A stretch of 64,000 nucleotides of DNA from Zea mays (taxonomy: Eukaryota > Streptophyta > Magnoliopsida > Poales > Poaceae), in NCBI RefSeq assembly GCF_902167145.1, contig NC_050098.1:83368207-83432206 (forward strand), given 5' to 3'. Of this stretch, positions 34,287-46,104 are shown piece after piece (the first letter of the stretch is position 1; the number at the start of each line of letters is the position of its first letter). The position numbers and the translations under genes were made by a program. The notes under the pieces were generated by a model. The model saw nothing but the letters and a program-made list of their open reading frames with translations. It searched no databases and was not told where the DNA came from.

Positions 34287-35312
34287 TCACTACACATTCT
34301 CCATTTACTATTGGATTTGCAGTCCATAACTGTATTGGCTAACCACTCCAAGTATGCAACTTCTCTTATGACTCCAGCACTAATCAATCTTTTGATATCA
34401 GTCTTTGCACCTTTGGCCCTGTCTTCAAACATCTTTCAAAGCTTTTGCTTGCGTGGCTTGGCACTTGGATCCACAATCAAGGCATGCTTTATTACATTTC
34501 TATCCGCTTTGCACAGGTCATTTGCTGACCAGGCAAAGACATCCTTGTGAAACGGAAACCTTCGAAGGTTGGACTCTTGCTCTAAAGTTAGTTGACTACC
34601 GAAGAATAACCTTTGCTCTGCAACATCATCACATAGAAGCATCGGCTGATCCGCCGAAGATGCCTTTTCTTTTACTGGTTTCTTAGAATCTTGGATTTGT
34701 GCTTCAACTTCATCTATGTTGTAAACAATCTGTGGCTCTTATAGGGTTCCTTTTGCCCTTATTGCTGCCTCTTGGCTGCCATAAACTAATATCACTCTTT
34801 GATTGCTGGGTATCTTCATGTAGAGATAGGTTGAATGCAAAATTGCTTTGAACACATTGAGAGAATGAGAGTTCCTCTTTCGATGACGATGTTGTATGGA
34901 AATTCCATATCAACGACATCGAATATGACATCCTCTGTTCTTGTGTTATTGACATAGCCAAAGGTGACGAGCATGATTAGCATCCCTAGTGCCATCACTT
35001 GCTGTCCTCCGAAACCACATAGAGGAAAAGCTGAATCTTGAAGCTTATCTTCGGGCTCTTGAATTTGCTTGAAAGCTTTGACAAATATGATATATGCAGC
35101 ACTGCCTATGTCAACCAGAACATTATGGACTACGAAACCTTTGATTGCACAAGAGATAACCATGTCATCTTTGTGTGGATAATCTTTAAGACGAAGATCA
35201 TCCTGAGAGAAGGTAATAGGAATATGGGACCACTTGGTCCTGATGTAGGGTTCTTAAACACCAACATGATGTACCCTTCTTTGGGCTTCTTTTTCTGTTT
35301 TTTGTTGCTAGG
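34287..35312 (-). pseudogene. pol: Element Z pol fragment (protease and start of RT), minus strand
   Basis: Minus-strand homologue of element A pol from the pre-protease spacer (KWSHIPITFSQDDLRL) through protease, where the catalytic triad reads D-I-G instead of D-T-G, to the RT beginning (GVIREV, EWLANTV). A TGA in frame (34435-34433 region) precedes the RT part, and other damage breaks the frame. Y cuts it at 34286 and D cuts it at 35312. The leader continues at 44791-44927. As in A, no gag separates the start codon from protease. Confidence 0.85.
35308..35312. repeat. Element D target-site duplication, left copy (CTAGG)
   Basis: Exact copy at 44791-44795; Z leader sequence is continuous across the empty site. 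Confidence 0.95.
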
Positions 35313-36640
35313 TGAAAGTCACCTAGAGGGGGGGTGAATAGGGCGAAACTGAAATTTACAAATATAAACACAACTACAAACGGGTTAGCGTTAGAAATAT
35401 AAACGAGTCCGCGAGAGAGGGCGCAAAACAAATCACAAGCAAATGAAGAGTGTGACACGCGGATTTGTTTTACCGAGGTTCGGTTCTCGCAAACCTACTC
35501 CCCGTTGAGGAGGCCACAAAGGCCGGGTCTCTTTCAACCCTTCCCTCTCTCAAACGGTCCCTCGGACCGAGTGAGCTTCTCTTCTCAAATCAAAGCCGGG
35601 AACAAAACTTCCCCGCAAGGGCCACCACACAATTGGTGCCTCTTGCCTTGATTACAATGGAGTTTTGATCACAAGAACAAGTGAGAAATAAAAGAAGCAA
35701 TCCAAGCGCAAGAGCTCAAAAGAACACGGCAAATCTCTCTCGCAAATCACTAAAGCCTTGTGTGGAATTTGGAGAGGATTTGATCTCTTTGGTGTATCTA
35801 GAATTGAATGCCTAGCTCTTGTAAGTGGTTGAGAAGTGGAAAACTTGGATGCAATGAATGGTGGGGTGGTTGGGGTATTTATAGCCCCAACCACCAAAAG
35901 TGGCCGTTGGGAGGCTGTCTGTTCGATGGCGCACCGGACAGTCCGGTGCACACCGGACATGTCCGGTGCACACCGGACATGTCCGGTGCCCCCGCCACGT
36001 CATCACTGCCGTTGGATTCTGACCGTTGGAGCTTCTGACTTTTGGGCCCGCCTGGATGTCCGGTGCACACCGGACATGTACTGTTCCTTGTCCGGTGCGC
36101 CAGTATGGGCGCGCCTGCCATCTGCGCGCGCAGAGCGCGCATTTAAATGCGCCGCAGGTAGCCGTTGGCGCCGAAATAGCCGTTGCTCCGCTGGTACACC
36201 GGACAGTCCGGTGCACACCGGACAGTCCGGTGAATTATAGCGGAGCGGCTGAAGTGAAATCCCGAGGCTGGCGAGTTCCGGAGGCCGCGCTTCCTTGGAG
36301 CACCGGACACTGTCCGGTGTACACCGGACAGTCCGGTGAATTATAGCGCGCCGGCCTGAGAAATTCCCGAAGGTGGCGAGTTCGAGTTGGAGTCCTCTGG
36401 TGCACCGGACACTGTCCGGTGTACACCGGACAGTCCGGTGCTCCCAGACCAGAGGTGCCTTCGGTTGCCTTTTTGCTCCTTTGTTGAATCCAAAACTTGA
36501 TCTTTTTATTGGCTGAGTGTGAACCTTTTACACCTGTATAATCTATACACTTGGGCAAACTAGTTAGTCCAATTATTTGTGTTGGGCAATTCAACCACCA
36601 AAATTAATTAGGGACTAGGTGTAAGCCTAATTCCCTTTCA
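35313..36640 (-). repeat. Element D 3' LTR with CCGGACAGTCCGG palindromes
   Basis: Contains many copies of CACCGGACAGTCCGGTG or CACCGGACATGTCCGGTG, self-complementary and partly in tandem (35930-35990, 36055-36080, 36200-36240, 36300-36340, 36400-36440). The polypurine tract AAAAAGGGGGAGAT (minus) follows at 36641-36654. Confidence 0.93.
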
Positions 36641-36654
36641 ATCTCCCCCTTTTT

Positions 36655-37464
36655 GGTGATTGATGCCAACACAAACCAAAGCAAATATAGAAGTGCATAA
36701 TTGAACTAGTTTGCATAAAGTAAGTGCAAAGGTTGCTTGGAATTGAGCCAATGTAAATACTTACAGGATATGCATGGATTGTTTCTTTCTTATTTAACAT
36801 TTTGGACCACGCTTGCACCACATGTTTTGTTTTTGCAAATTCTTTTGTAAATCTTTTTCAAAGTTCTTTTGCAAATAGTCAAAGGTAAATGAATAAGATT
36901 TTGCAAAGCATTTTCAAGACTTTTGAAATTTTCTCCCCCTGTTTCAAATGCTTTTCCTTTGACTAGACAAAACTCCCCCTAAATGAAATCCTCCTCTTAG
37001 TGTTCAAGAGGGTTTTGATATATCATTTTTGAAATACTACTTTCTCCCCCTTTTGAACATAATAGGATACCAATTGATAAAATTCTTGGAAAACACAAAG
37101 TTTTTGAAATTGGTGATGGTGCGGTCCTTTTGCTTTGGGCTCTTACTCTCTCCCCCTTTGGCATGAATCGCCAAAAACGGAATCATTAGAGCCCTCAAAG
37201 TACTTTCTTCCCCTTTGGTCATAAATGAACGAGTTAAGATTATACCAAAGATGAAGTCCTTTTGCTCTTCTCCCCCAAAGATGGAGAGTGGCTTGGAGCG
37301 ACGGCGAAGCATGAGTTACGGAGTGGAAGCCTTTGTCTTTGCCGAAGACTCCAATTCCCTTTCAATATACCTATGACTTGGTTTGAGATAGACTTGAAAA
37401 CACATTAGTCATAGCATATGAAAGAGACATGATCAAAGGTATATAAAAGAGCTATGTGGCAATT
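36655..37464 (-). other. Element D 3' untranslated region with repeated polypurine-like tracts
   Basis: Non-coding between pol and LTR. On the minus strand at least six GGGGGAGA-like tracts occur (36931, 36973, 37043, 37151, about 37207, about 37270) besides the terminal PPT. No envelope-like ORF is seen. Confidence 0.75.
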
Positions 37465-40400
37465 TTAACAAAAGAAGTTCCTAGAATCAAGAATATTTAG
37501 CTCATGCCTAAGTTTGTTAAAAGTTTGTTCATCAAGAGGCTTGGTAAAGATATCGGCTAATTGATCTTTAGTATTAATGTAAGAAATCTCGATATCTCCC
37601 TTTTGTTGGTGATCCCTAAGAAAATGATACCGAATGGCTATGTGTTTAGTGCGGCTATGCTCGACGGGATTATCCGCCATCTTGATTGCACTCTCATTAT
37701 CACATAGCAAAGGGACTTTGGTTAATTTGTAACCGTAGTCTCGCAGGGTTTGCCTCATCCAAAGCAATTGCGCGCAACAATGACCTGCGGCAATGTACTC
37801 GGCTTCGGCGGTGGAAAGAGCGACCGAATTTTGCTTCTTTGAAGCCCAAGACACCAAGGATCTTCCCAAGAACTGGCAAGTCCCCGATGTGCTCTTCCTA
37901 TTGATTTTGCACCCTGCCCAATCGGCATCCGAATAACCAATCAAATCAAATGTGGATCCCCTAGGATACCAAAGCCCAAACTTAGGAGTATAAGCCAAAT
38001 ATCTCAAGATTCGTTTTACGGCCGTAAGGTGAGCTTCCTTAGGGTCGGCTTGGAATCTTGCACACATGCATACGGAAAGCATAATATCCGGTCGAGATGC
38101 ACATAAATAGAGTAAAGAACCTATCATCGACCGGTAGACCTTTTGATCCACGGACTTACCTCCCGTGTCGAGGTCGAGATGCCCATTAGTTCCCATGGGT
38201 GTCTTGATGGGCTTGGCATCCTTCATTCCAAACTTGGTTAGAATGTCTTGAGTGTACTTTGTTTGGCTAATGAAGGTGCCTTCTTCGAGTTGCTTCACTT
38301 GAAATCCTAAGAAATACTTCAACTCCCCCATCATAGACATCTCGAACTTTTGTGTCATGATCCTACTAAATTCTTCACATGTAGACTCGTTAGTAGACCC
38401 AAATATAATATCATCAACATAAATTTGGCATACAAACAAGTCATTTTCAAGAGTTTTAGTGAATAGAGTAGGATCGGCCTTTCCGACTTTGAAGCCATTA
38501 GCAATAAGAAAATCTCTAAGGCATTCATACCATGCTCTTGGGGCTTGCTTGAGCCCATAAAGCGCCTTAGAGAGCTTATAGACATGGTTAGGATACTTAC
38601 TGTCTTCAAAGCCGGGAGGTTGCTCAACATAGACCTCTTCCTTGATTGGTCCATTGAGGAAGGTACTTTTCACGTCCATTTGATAAAGCTTAAAGCCATG
38701 GTAAGTAGCATAGGCTAATAATATACGAATTGACTCAAGCCTAGCTACGGGTGCATAGGTTTCACCGAAATCCAAACCTTCGACTTGGGAGTATCCCTTG
38801 GCCACAAGTCGAGCTTTGTTCCTTGTCACCACACCATGCTCATCTTGCTTGTTGCGGAAGACCCATTTGGTTCCTACAACATTTTGGTTAGGACGTGGGA
38901 CTAAATGCCATACCTCATTCCTAGTGAAGTTGTTGAGCTCCTCTTGCATCGCCACCACCCAATCCGAATCTTGGAGTGCTTCCTCTACCCTGTGTGGCTC
39001 AATAGAGGAAACAAACGAGTAATGTTCACAAAAATGTGCAACACGAGATCGAGTAGTTACCCCCTTATGAATGTCGCCGAGGATGGTGTCGACGGGGTGA
39101 TCTCGTTGGATTGCTTGGTGGACTCTTGGGTGTGGCGGCCTTGGTTCTTCATCCTCCTTGTCTTGATCATTTGCATCTCCCCCTTGATCTATGCCGTCAT
39201 CTTGAGGTGGCTCATTTGATTGATCTTCTTCTTCATCAATTTGAGCTTCATCCTCATTTTGAGTTGGTGGAGATGCTTGCGTGGAGGAGGACGGTTGATC
39301 TTGTGCATTTGGAGGCTCTTCGGATTCCTTAGGACACACATCCCTAATGGACATGTTCCTTAGCGCGATGCACGGAGCCTCTTCAATACCTGTCTCATCA
39401 AGATCAACTTGCTCTTCTTGAGAGCCGTTAGTCTCATCAAACACAACGTCACAAGAAACTTCAACTTGTCCAGTGGACTTGTTAAAGACTCTATATGCCC
39501 TTGTGTTTGAATCATATCCTAGTAAAAAGCCTTCTACAGTCTTAGGAGCAAATTTAGATTTTCTACCTCTTTTAACAAGAATAAAGCATTTGCTACCAAA
39601 GACTCTAAAATATGAAATATTGGGCGTTTTACCGGTTAGGAGTTCATATGATGTCTTCTTGAGGATTCGGTGAAGATATAACCGGTTGATGGCGTAGCAT
39701 GCGGTGTTGACCGCCTCGGCCCAAAACCGATCCGAAGTCTTGTACTCATCAAGCATGGTCCTTGCCATGTCCAATAGAGTTCTATTCTTCCTCTCCACTA
39801 CACCATTTTGTTGTGGCGTGTAGGGAGAAGAGAACTCATGCTTGATGCCCTCCTCCTCAAGAAATCCTTCAATTTGAGAGTTCTTGAACTCCGTCCCGTT
39901 GTCGCTTCTAATTTTCTTGATCCTTAAGCCGAACTCATTTTGAGCCCGTCTCAAGAATCCCTTTAAGGTCTCTTGGGTTTGAGATTTTTCCTGCAAAAAG
40001 AATACCCAAGTGAAACGAGAATAGTCATCCACAATAACTAGACAGTACTTACTCCCACCGATGCTTATATAAGCAATCGGGCCGAATAGATCCATGTGCA
40101 GGAGCTCCAGTGGCCTGTCGGTCGTCATTATGTTCTTATGCGGATGATGAGAGCCAACTTGCTTCCCTGCTTGGCATGCGCTACAAATCCTGTCTTTCTC
40201 AAAGTGAACATTTGTTAGTCCTAAAATGTGTTCTCCCTTTAGAAGCTTATGAAGATTCTTCATCCCAACATGGGCTAGTCGGCGGTGCCAGAGCCAACCC
40301 ATGTTAGTCTTAGCAATTAAGCATGTGTCGAGTTCAGCTCTTTCAAAATCTACTAAGTATAGCTGACCCTCTAACACACCCTTAAATGCTATTGAATCAT

Positions 40401-40707
40401 CACTTCTTCTAAAGACAGTGACACCTACATCAGTAAATAGACAGTTGTAGCCCATTTGACATAATTGTGAAACGGAAAGCAAATTGTAATCTAAAGAATC
40501 TACAAGAAAAACATTGGAAATAGAATGGTCAGGAGATATAGTTATTTTACCAAGACCTTTGACCAAACCTTGATTTCCATCCCCGAATGTGATAGCTCGT
40601 TGGGGATCTTGATTTTTCTCGTAGGAGGAGAACATCCTTTTCTCCCCTGTCATATGGTTTGTGCACCCGCTGTCGAGTATCCAACTTGAGCCCCCGGATG
40701 CATAAAC
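37465..40707 (-). CDS. pol: Element D pol (protease-integrase-RT-RNase H), open reading frame
   Basis: The frame is open from just after a TAG (40710-40708) to 37465, about 1080 codons; the first ATG is at 40653. The segment before that ATG encodes the protease active site (LDSGCTNH), so starting there would lose it. Integrase: zinc region ([22 protein letters not shown]) and catalytic D, D, E ([25 protein letters not shown]). RT with YVDDIIFG. RNase H with [15 protein letters not shown] and DNESA. No internal frameshift or nonsense codon is visible. Pol is in the +1 frame relative to gag with no overlap. Confidence 0.93.
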   Translation of the reverse strand, partial: VYASGGSSWILDSGCTNHMTGEKRMFSSYEKNQDPQRAITFGDGNQGLVKGLGKITISPDHSISNVFLVDSLDYNLLSVSQLCQMGYNCLFTDVGVTVFRRSDDSIAFKGVLEGQLYLVDFERAELDTCLIAKTNMGWLWHRRLAHVGMKNLHKLLKGEHILGLTNVHFEKDRICSACQAGKQVGSHHPHKNIMTTDRPLELLHMDLFGPIAYISIGGSKYCLVIVDDYSRFTWVFFLQEKSQTQETLKGFLRRAQNEFGLRIKKIRSDNGTEFKNSQIEGFLEEEGIKHEFSSPYTPQQNGVVERKNRTLLDMARTMLDEYKTSDRFWAEAVNTACYAINRLYLHRILKKTSYELLTGKTPNISYFRVFGSKCFILVKRGRKSKFAPKTVEGFLLGYDSNTRAYRVFNKSTGQVEVSCDVVFDETNGSQEEQVDLDETGIEEAPCIALRNMSIRDVCPKESEEPPNAQDQPSSSTQASPPTQNEDEAQIDEEEDQSNEPPQDDGIDQGGDANDQDKEDEEPRPPHPRVHQAIQRDHPVDTILGDIHKGVTTRSRVAHFCEHYSFVSSIEPHRVEEALQDSDWVVAMQEELNNFTRNEVWHLVPRPNQNVVGTKWVFRNKQDEHGVVTRNKARLVAKGYSQVEGLDFGETYAPVARLESIRILLAYATYHGFKLYQMDVKSTFLNGPIKEEVYVEQPPGFEDSKYPNHVYKLSKALYGLKQAPRAWYECLRDFLIANGFKVGKADPTLFTKTLENDLFVCQIYVDDIIFGSTNESTCEEFSRIMTQKFEMSMMGELKYFLGFQVKQLEEGTFISQTKYTQDILTKFGMKDAKPIKTPMGTNGHLDLDTGGKSVDQKVYRSMIGSLLYLCASRPDIMLSVCMCARFQADPKEAHLTAVKRILRYLAYTPKFGLWYPRGSTFDLIGYSDADWAGCKINRKSTSGTCQFLGRSLVSWASKKQNSVALSTAEAEYIAAGHCCAQLLWMRQTLRDYGYKLTKVPLLCDNESAIKMADNPVEHSRTKHIAIRYHFLRDHQQKGDIEISYINTKDQLADIFTKPLDEQTFNKLRHELNILDSRNFFC

Positions 40708-40720
40708 CTACAAAACAAGT

Positions 40721-43411
40721 TTAGTTCTTGACTTTAGGTACCCAAATGGTTTTGGGTCCTTTGGCATTAGACACAAGAACTTTGGGTACCCAAACACAAG
40801 TCTTTGACCCCTTGTGCTTGCCCCCAACGTATTTGGCAACTACTTTGCCGGATTTGTTAGTTAAAACATAAGATGCATCAAAGGTTTTAAATGAAAGATT
40901 ATGTTCATTTGATGCACTAGGAGTTTTCTTAGGCAACTTAGCACGGGTTGGTTGCCTAGAACTAGATGTCTCACCCTTATACATGAAAGCATGATTAGGG
41001 CTAGAGTGAGACTTCCTAGAATGAATTCTCCTAATTTTGCTCTCGGGATAACCGGCAGGGTACAAAATGTAACCCTCGTTATCCTGAGGCATGGGAGCCT
41101 TGCCCTTAACAAAATTAGACAATCTTTTAGGAGGGGCATTAATTTTGACATTGTCTCCCCTTTGGAAGCCAATGCCATCCTTGATGCCAGGGCGTCTCCC
41201 ATTATAGAGCATACTTCTAGCAAATTTAAATTTTTCATTCTCTAAGTTATGCTCGGCAATTTTAGCATCTAATTTAGCTATATGATCATTTTGTTGTTTA
41301 ATTAAAGCAATGTGATCATGTATAGCATCAATGTTAATATCTCTACATCTAGTGCAAATAGAAGTGTGCTCAACGATAGATGTAGAGGGTTTGCAAGAAT
41401 TAAGTTCAACAATCTTAGCATGTAGAATATCATTTTTATCTCTAAGATCGGAAATTGTAACTTTGCAAACATCAAAATCTTTAGCCTTAGCAATTAAATT
41501 TTCATTTTCTACTCTAAGGCTAGCAAGAGAAATGTTCAATTCTTCAATCCTAGCAAGCAAATCATTATTATCTCTAGGATTGGGAATTGAAACATTACAA
41601 ACATGTGAATCAACCTTAGCATTTAAACTATCATTTTCATGTCTAAGGTTGTCAATCATCTCATGGCAAGTGCTTAGCTCACTAGATAGTTTTTGACATT
41701 TTTCTACTTCTAGAGCGTAAGCATTTTTAACCTTAACATGCTTCTTATTTTCTTTAATAAGGAAGTCCTCTTGAGTGTCCAAAAGGTCATCCTTTTCATG
41801 AATAGCACTAATCAATTCATTAAGTTTCTCCTTTTGTTGCATGTTGAGGTTGGCAAAGAGGGTACGCAAATTATCCTCCTCATCACTAGCATTATCATCA
41901 CTAGAAGACTCATATTTAGTGGAGGAGTTAGATTTAACCTTCTTCCGTTTGTCGTCCTTTGCCATGAGGCACTTGTGGCCGACGTTGGGGAAGAGAAGTC
42001 CCTTGGTGACGGCGATGTTGGCGGCGTCCTCGTCGTCGGAGGAGTCGCTAGAGCTTTCGTCGGAGTCCCACTCCCGACAAACATGGGCATCGCCACCCTT
42101 CTTCTTGTAGTACCTCTTTTTCTCCTTTCTTCTCCCCTTCTTGTCGTCGCCCCTGTCACTATCACTTGATAATGGACATTTAGCAATAAAGTGACCGGGC
42201 TTACCACACTTGTAGCAAACCTTCTTGGAGCGGGACTTGTAATCTTTCCCTCTCCTTTGTTTGAGGATTTGGCGGAAGCTCTTGATGACGAGCGCCATTT
42301 CCTCATTGTCGAGTTTGGAGGCGTCGATTGGTTGTCTACTTGGTGTGGACTCCTCCTTCTTTTCCTCCGTCGCCTTGAATGCGACGGGTTGAGCTTCGGA
42401 TGTGGTGGGTTCGTCAAGCTCGTTGATCTTCCTTGAGCCTTCGATCATGCACTCAAAACTTACAAAATTCCCGATAACTTCCTCGGGGGTCATTTTAGTA
42501 TATCTAGGATTACCACGAATTAATTGAACTTGAGTGGGGTTAAGGAAAATGAGAGATCTTAGAATAACCTTAACCATTTCGTGGTCGTCCCACTTCTTGC
42601 TCCCGAGGTTGCGCACTTGGTTCACCAAGGTCTTGAGCCGGTTGTACATGTGTTGTGGCTCTTCCCCTTTGCGAATCCGGAACCGACCGAGCTCCCCCTC
42701 GATCGTTTCCCGCTTGGTGATCTTTGTGAGCTCATCTCCCTCGTGCGCGGTTTTGAGCACATCCCAAACCTCCTTGGCGCTCTTCAACCCTTGAACTTTG
42801 TTATACTCTTCTCTACTTAAAGAGGCGAGGAGTATTGTTGTCGCTTGAGAGTTGAAGTGCTCGATTTGGGCCACCTCATCCTCATCATAGTCTTTATCCC
42901 CTACGGACGGTACCTGTGCACCAAACTCAACAACATCCCATATACTTTTGTGGAGTGAGGTTAGATGAAATCGCATTAAATCACTCCACCTAGCATAATC
43001 TTCACCATCAAAAGTTGGTGGTTTGCCTAATGGGACGGAAAGTAGAGGTGCATGTTTAGAAATGCGAGGATAGTGTAGGGGGATCTTACTAAACTTCTTA
43101 CGCTCTTGGCGTTTAGAAGTTACGGAGGGCGCATCGGAGCCGGAGGTCGATGTTGATGAAGTGTCGGTCTCGTAGTAGACCACTTTCCTCATCCTCTTTT
43201 GCTTGTCCCCACTCCGATGCGGCTTGTGGGAAGAAGATTTTTCCTTCTTCTCTTTGTGGTGAGAAGAAGATTTCTTCTCCTTCCCTTTGTTGGAGGAGCG
43301 CTTCTTCTTCTCTCTCCTCTTGGTGCGGGACTCTTCCGATGAAGTGCTCCCGTGGCTTGTAGTGGGCTTTTCGCCGGTCTCCATCTCCTTCTTGGCGTGA
43401 TCTCCCGACAT
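40721..43411 (-). CDS. gag: Element D Gag (896 aa)
   Basis: Particle structural protein. The N-terminus is Lys/Ser/Glu-rich and basic, followed by the Copia gag core (GKPPTFDGEDYARWSDLM and about 200 residues after it). One zinc knuckle near residue 395 (CYKCGKPGHFIAKC) is followed by a long Lys/Asp/Ser and coiled-coil region with LRDKND-type repeats, and a tail with repeated WVPK motifs. TAA stop at 40723-40721. Length is typical for Opie/Ji/SIRE gag. Frame intact. Confidence 0.92.
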   Translation of the reverse strand: MSGDHAKKEMETGEKPTTSHGSTSSEESRTKRREKKKRSSNKGKEKKSSSHHKEKKEKSSSHKPHRSGDKQKRMRKVVYYETDTSSTSTSGSDAPSVTSKRQERKKFSKIPLHYPRISKHAPLLSVPLGKPPTFDGEDYARWSDLMRFHLTSLHKSIWDVVEFGAQVPSVGDKDYDEDEVAQIEHFNSQATTILLASLSREEYNKVQGLKSAKEVWDVLKTAHEGDELTKITKRETIEGELGRFRIRKGEEPQHMYNRLKTLVNQVRNLGSKKWDDHEMVKVILRSLIFLNPTQVQLIRGNPRYTKMTPEEVIGNFVSFECMIEGSRKINELDEPTTSEAQPVAFKATEEKKEESTPSRQPIDASKLDNEEMALVIKSFRQILKQRRGKDYKSRSKKVCYKCGKPGHFIAKCPLSSDSDRGDDKKGRRKEKKRYYKKKGGDAHVCREWDSDESSSDSSDDEDAANIAVTKGLLFPNVGHKCLMAKDDKRKKVKSNSSTKYESSSDDNASDEEDNLRTLFANLNMQQKEKLNELISAIHEKDDLLDTQEDFLIKENKKHVKVKNAYALEVEKCQKLSSELSTCHEMIDNLRHENDSLNAKVDSHVCNVSIPNPRDNNDLLARIEELNISLASLRVENENLIAKAKDFDVCKVTISDLRDKNDILHAKIVELNSCKPSTSIVEHTSICTRCRDINIDAIHDHIALIKQQNDHIAKLDAKIAEHNLENEKFKFARSMLYNGRRPGIKDGIGFQRGDNVKINAPPKRLSNFVKGKAPMPQDNEGYILYPAGYPESKIRRIHSRKSHSSPNHAFMYKGETSSSRQPTRAKLPKKTPSASNEHNLSFKTFDASYVLTNKSGKVVAKYVGGKHKGSKTCVWVPKVLVSNAKGPKTIWVPKVKN

Positions 43412-43446
43412 TACTTCGAGCGGTTAGGCTCTAATGAAGCACCGGG

Positions 43447-43457
43447 CTCCGATACCA
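43447..43457 (-). other. Element D primer-binding site
   Basis: Minus strand TGGTATCGGAG next to the 5' LTR; initiator-Met-tRNA type with G for the usual A at position 8. Confidence 0.85.
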
Positions 43458-43459
43458 AT

Positions 43460-44790
43460 TGAAAGTCGCCTAGAGGGGGGGTGAATAGGGCGAAACTGAA
43501 ATTTACAAATATAAACACAACTACAAGCCGGGTTAGCGTTAGAAATATAAACGAGTCCGCGAGAGAGGGCGCAAAACAAATCGCAAGCAAATGAAGAGTG
43601 TGACACGCGGATTTGTTTTACCGAGGTTCGGTTCTCGCAAACCTACTCCCCGTTGTGGAGGCCACAAAGGCCGGGTCTCTTTCAACCCTTCCCTCTCTCA
43701 AACGGTCCCTCGGACCGAGTGAGCTTCTCTTCTCAAATCAAAGCCGGGAACAAAACTTCCCCGCAAGGGCCACCACACAATTGGTGCCTCTTGCCTTGAT
43801 TACAATGGAGTTTTGATCACAAGAACAAGTGAGAAAGAAAAGAAGCAATCCAAGCGCAAGAGCTCAAAAGAACACGGCAAATCTCTCTCGCAAATCACTA
43901 AAGCCTTGTGTGGAATTTGGAGAGGATTTGATCTCTTTGGTGTGTCTAGAATTGAATGCCTAGCTCTTGTAAGTGGTTGAGAAGTGGAAAACTTGGATGC
44001 AATGAATGGTGGGGTGGTTGGGGTATTTATAGCCCCAACCACCAAAAGTGGCCGTTGGGAGGCTGTCTGTTCGATGGCGCACCGGACAGTCCGGTGCACA
44101 CCGGACATGTCCGGTGCCCCCGCCACGTCATCACTGCCGTTGGATTCTGACCGTTTGAGCTTCTGACTTTTGGGCCCGCCTGGATGTCCGGTGCACACCG
44201 GACATGTACTGTTCCTTGTCCGGTGCGCCAGTATGGGCGCGCCTGCCATCTGCGCGCGCAGAGCGCGCATTTAAATGCGCCGCAGGTAGCCGTTGGCGCC
44301 GAAATAGCCGTTGCTCCGCTGGTACACCGGACAGTCCGGTGCACACCGGACAGTCCGGTGAATTATAGCGGAGCGGCTGAAGTGAAATCCCGAGGCTGGC
44401 GAGTTCCGGAGGTCGCGCTTCCTTGGAGCACCGGACACTGTCCGGTGTACACCGGACAGTCCGGTGAATTATAGCGCGCCGGCCTGAGAAATTCCCGAAG
44501 GTGGCGAGTTCGAGTTGGAGTCCTCTGGTGCACCGGACACTGTCCGGTGGTGCACCCGACACTGTCCGGTGTACACCGGACAGTCCGGTGCTCCCAGACC
44601 AGAGGTGCCTTCGGTTGCCTTTTTGCTCCTTTGTTGAATCCAAAACTTGATCTTTTTATTGGCTGAGTGTGAACCTTTTACACCTGTATAATCTATACAC
44701 TTGGGCAAACTAGTTAGTCCAATTATTTGTGTTGGGCAATTCAACCACCAAAATTAATTAGGGACTAGGTGTAAGTCTAATTCCCTTTCA
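43460..44790 (-). repeat. Element D 5' LTR
   Basis: 1331 bp partner of 35313-36640. It has one fewer 20-bp palindrome unit near 44100 and one extra about 22-bp unit near 44545. Confidence 0.93.
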
Positions 44791-44927
44791 CTAGGTTCGA
44801 AGCTCGAGCCCCCCGTGATGGGGAGAGTAAGCTTCTCCATGGAAGCTGACGAAGCTTGATGGCTTGCCATGCTCTTCGTCGTGACAAAGCTTGTCGTGGT
44901 CGTGAGATCACTAGAGGTCGGCACCAA
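44791..44927 (-). pseudogene. Element Z leader and start of gag-less pol, with PBS
   Basis: Minus strand: a degenerate PBS TTGGTGCC (44920-44927), about 55 nt leader, then ATG at 44870 encoding MASHQASSASMEKLTLPITG, parallel to element A (MASFNNQ...LPITGG). The reading resumes across D at 35312 with NKKQK. CTAGG at 44791-44795 is D's duplicated target. Confidence 0.8.
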
Positions 44928-45650
44928 TGTTGAGTACTTGATCTCAATCCCCTGAAGGTATTAAAAATCAAGGCAACACAATTTAAAAATGAAGACCCTC
45001 ATCTTGGGATCATTGCTCCTTCGAAGTGTTGATATGAAGGATGAAGTCTTCGGACAAGAATGTATAACAGAGATGATATGTAATGAAATTAGACAGATGA
45101 AATGATACATGAAAATTTATCTCTATTGCCTTAGCATTCTTGTTATGTCTTTCATTACACTAGATAAATTTACAAACATACCTTCAACTCCTGAATAGAG
45201 GATGGCACGTAGGTTCTTCGAAGGCTAAGCAATACGAAGCTATCACCATTGGAAAAAAGGTGTCTTATGTAGAGCATTGTTCATCTATTTATAAGGGAGA
45301 TGAACTGCCCTAGTATAGATTTACAATAATGCACATCAAGGTTTTTCATAAGTTGTTTACAAATGATGTCAGGACAATAACATATTTTCTCCATTTTTAG
45401 CTCCACAAGTTTCAGCCTTCACTGCTCGGTAGCCTCCCCTCCAGCTCGTGCCCAAAGTTATCACATTGGGCTGCCATCTTTGCTACTTGCGCACGGACGA
45501 AGCGTTTTTGTACACTACTTTAGCTGAAGGTTAGCTTCGTCTGCTAGTGGAAATAATCCTGAAATGTACTTGTTCATTCTGAAGCAACATGTTAGATAAG
45601 TGATCGTTTCTTCGTAAACAAGTGATTTTCGGCATAAGAGGCCCCCAACA
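44928..45650 (-). repeat. Element Z 5' LTR (723 bp)
   Basis: Minus strand begins TGTTGGGGGCC at 45650 and ends CAACA at 44928, next to the PBS. Ends resemble the A and B LTRs but the body differs. The flank CTTAC (45651-45655) would be half the TSD. Confidence 0.85.
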
Positions 45651-46104
45651 CTTACCTACTTACCTTTACTACTTTGATTCTTTCTATACTTTCGTTGATC
45701 CTATCTCACCTTTTGCTGTTTTACTCTGACTGCTCTCACCTTTTCTATTCTAAAGACTAAAAGGATTTCACACCTTGGAACCGTATACCTCTGTTTCTCT
45801 AAGAAATAGGATACCTAATCCTAGAAAAAACTATTTTATTGATATTTAGGCATTTGAATGTTTGTTCTTATGATAACTGCTTGATTCGCTTCTTTGATTC
45901 ATTGAGATATTTGTGGGGTTATATCCTCCATAAAACCTAGTGTAGTAGGTACATCCTAGCATGTACCAACATAGATGTAGTGTAGTAATGATAGGTAGGT
46001 GACACTCTAATCTACTAAGCTATTTTGACTCCAAAATACATGTGTTCCTCACCTAGATGTCTATCTTATTTAGAAATCTATCTTACATTACATCTCGAAC
46101 CCAA
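45651..46104 (+). other. Non-coding leader region of element H
   Basis: AT-rich, no recognisable LTR end or PBS. Upstream of the H gag remnant; the left part of H lies beyond the Z insertion. Confidence 0.5.

Larger units (their letters stand above)
35313..44790 (-). mobile_element. Element D: Opie/Ji-type Ty1/copia retrotransposon, complete, minus strand
   Basis: 9478 bp, LTRs 1328 and 1331 bp, TSD CTAGG. The LTR termini and inner LTR text are those I recognise as maize Opie/Ji. It carries gag and pol, each open. The LTRs differ by about ten substitutions plus two length changes of about 20 bp in palindromic repeats, so the insertion is young but older than B. Inserted in the leader of Z. 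Confidence 0.93.

Noticed and set aside
40708..40741. A 34-nt GT-AG 'intron' at the D gag-pol boundary
   Set aside because: Too short for plant splicing; only the 3' splice-like site is kept as a hypothesis, with an unknown upstream donor.
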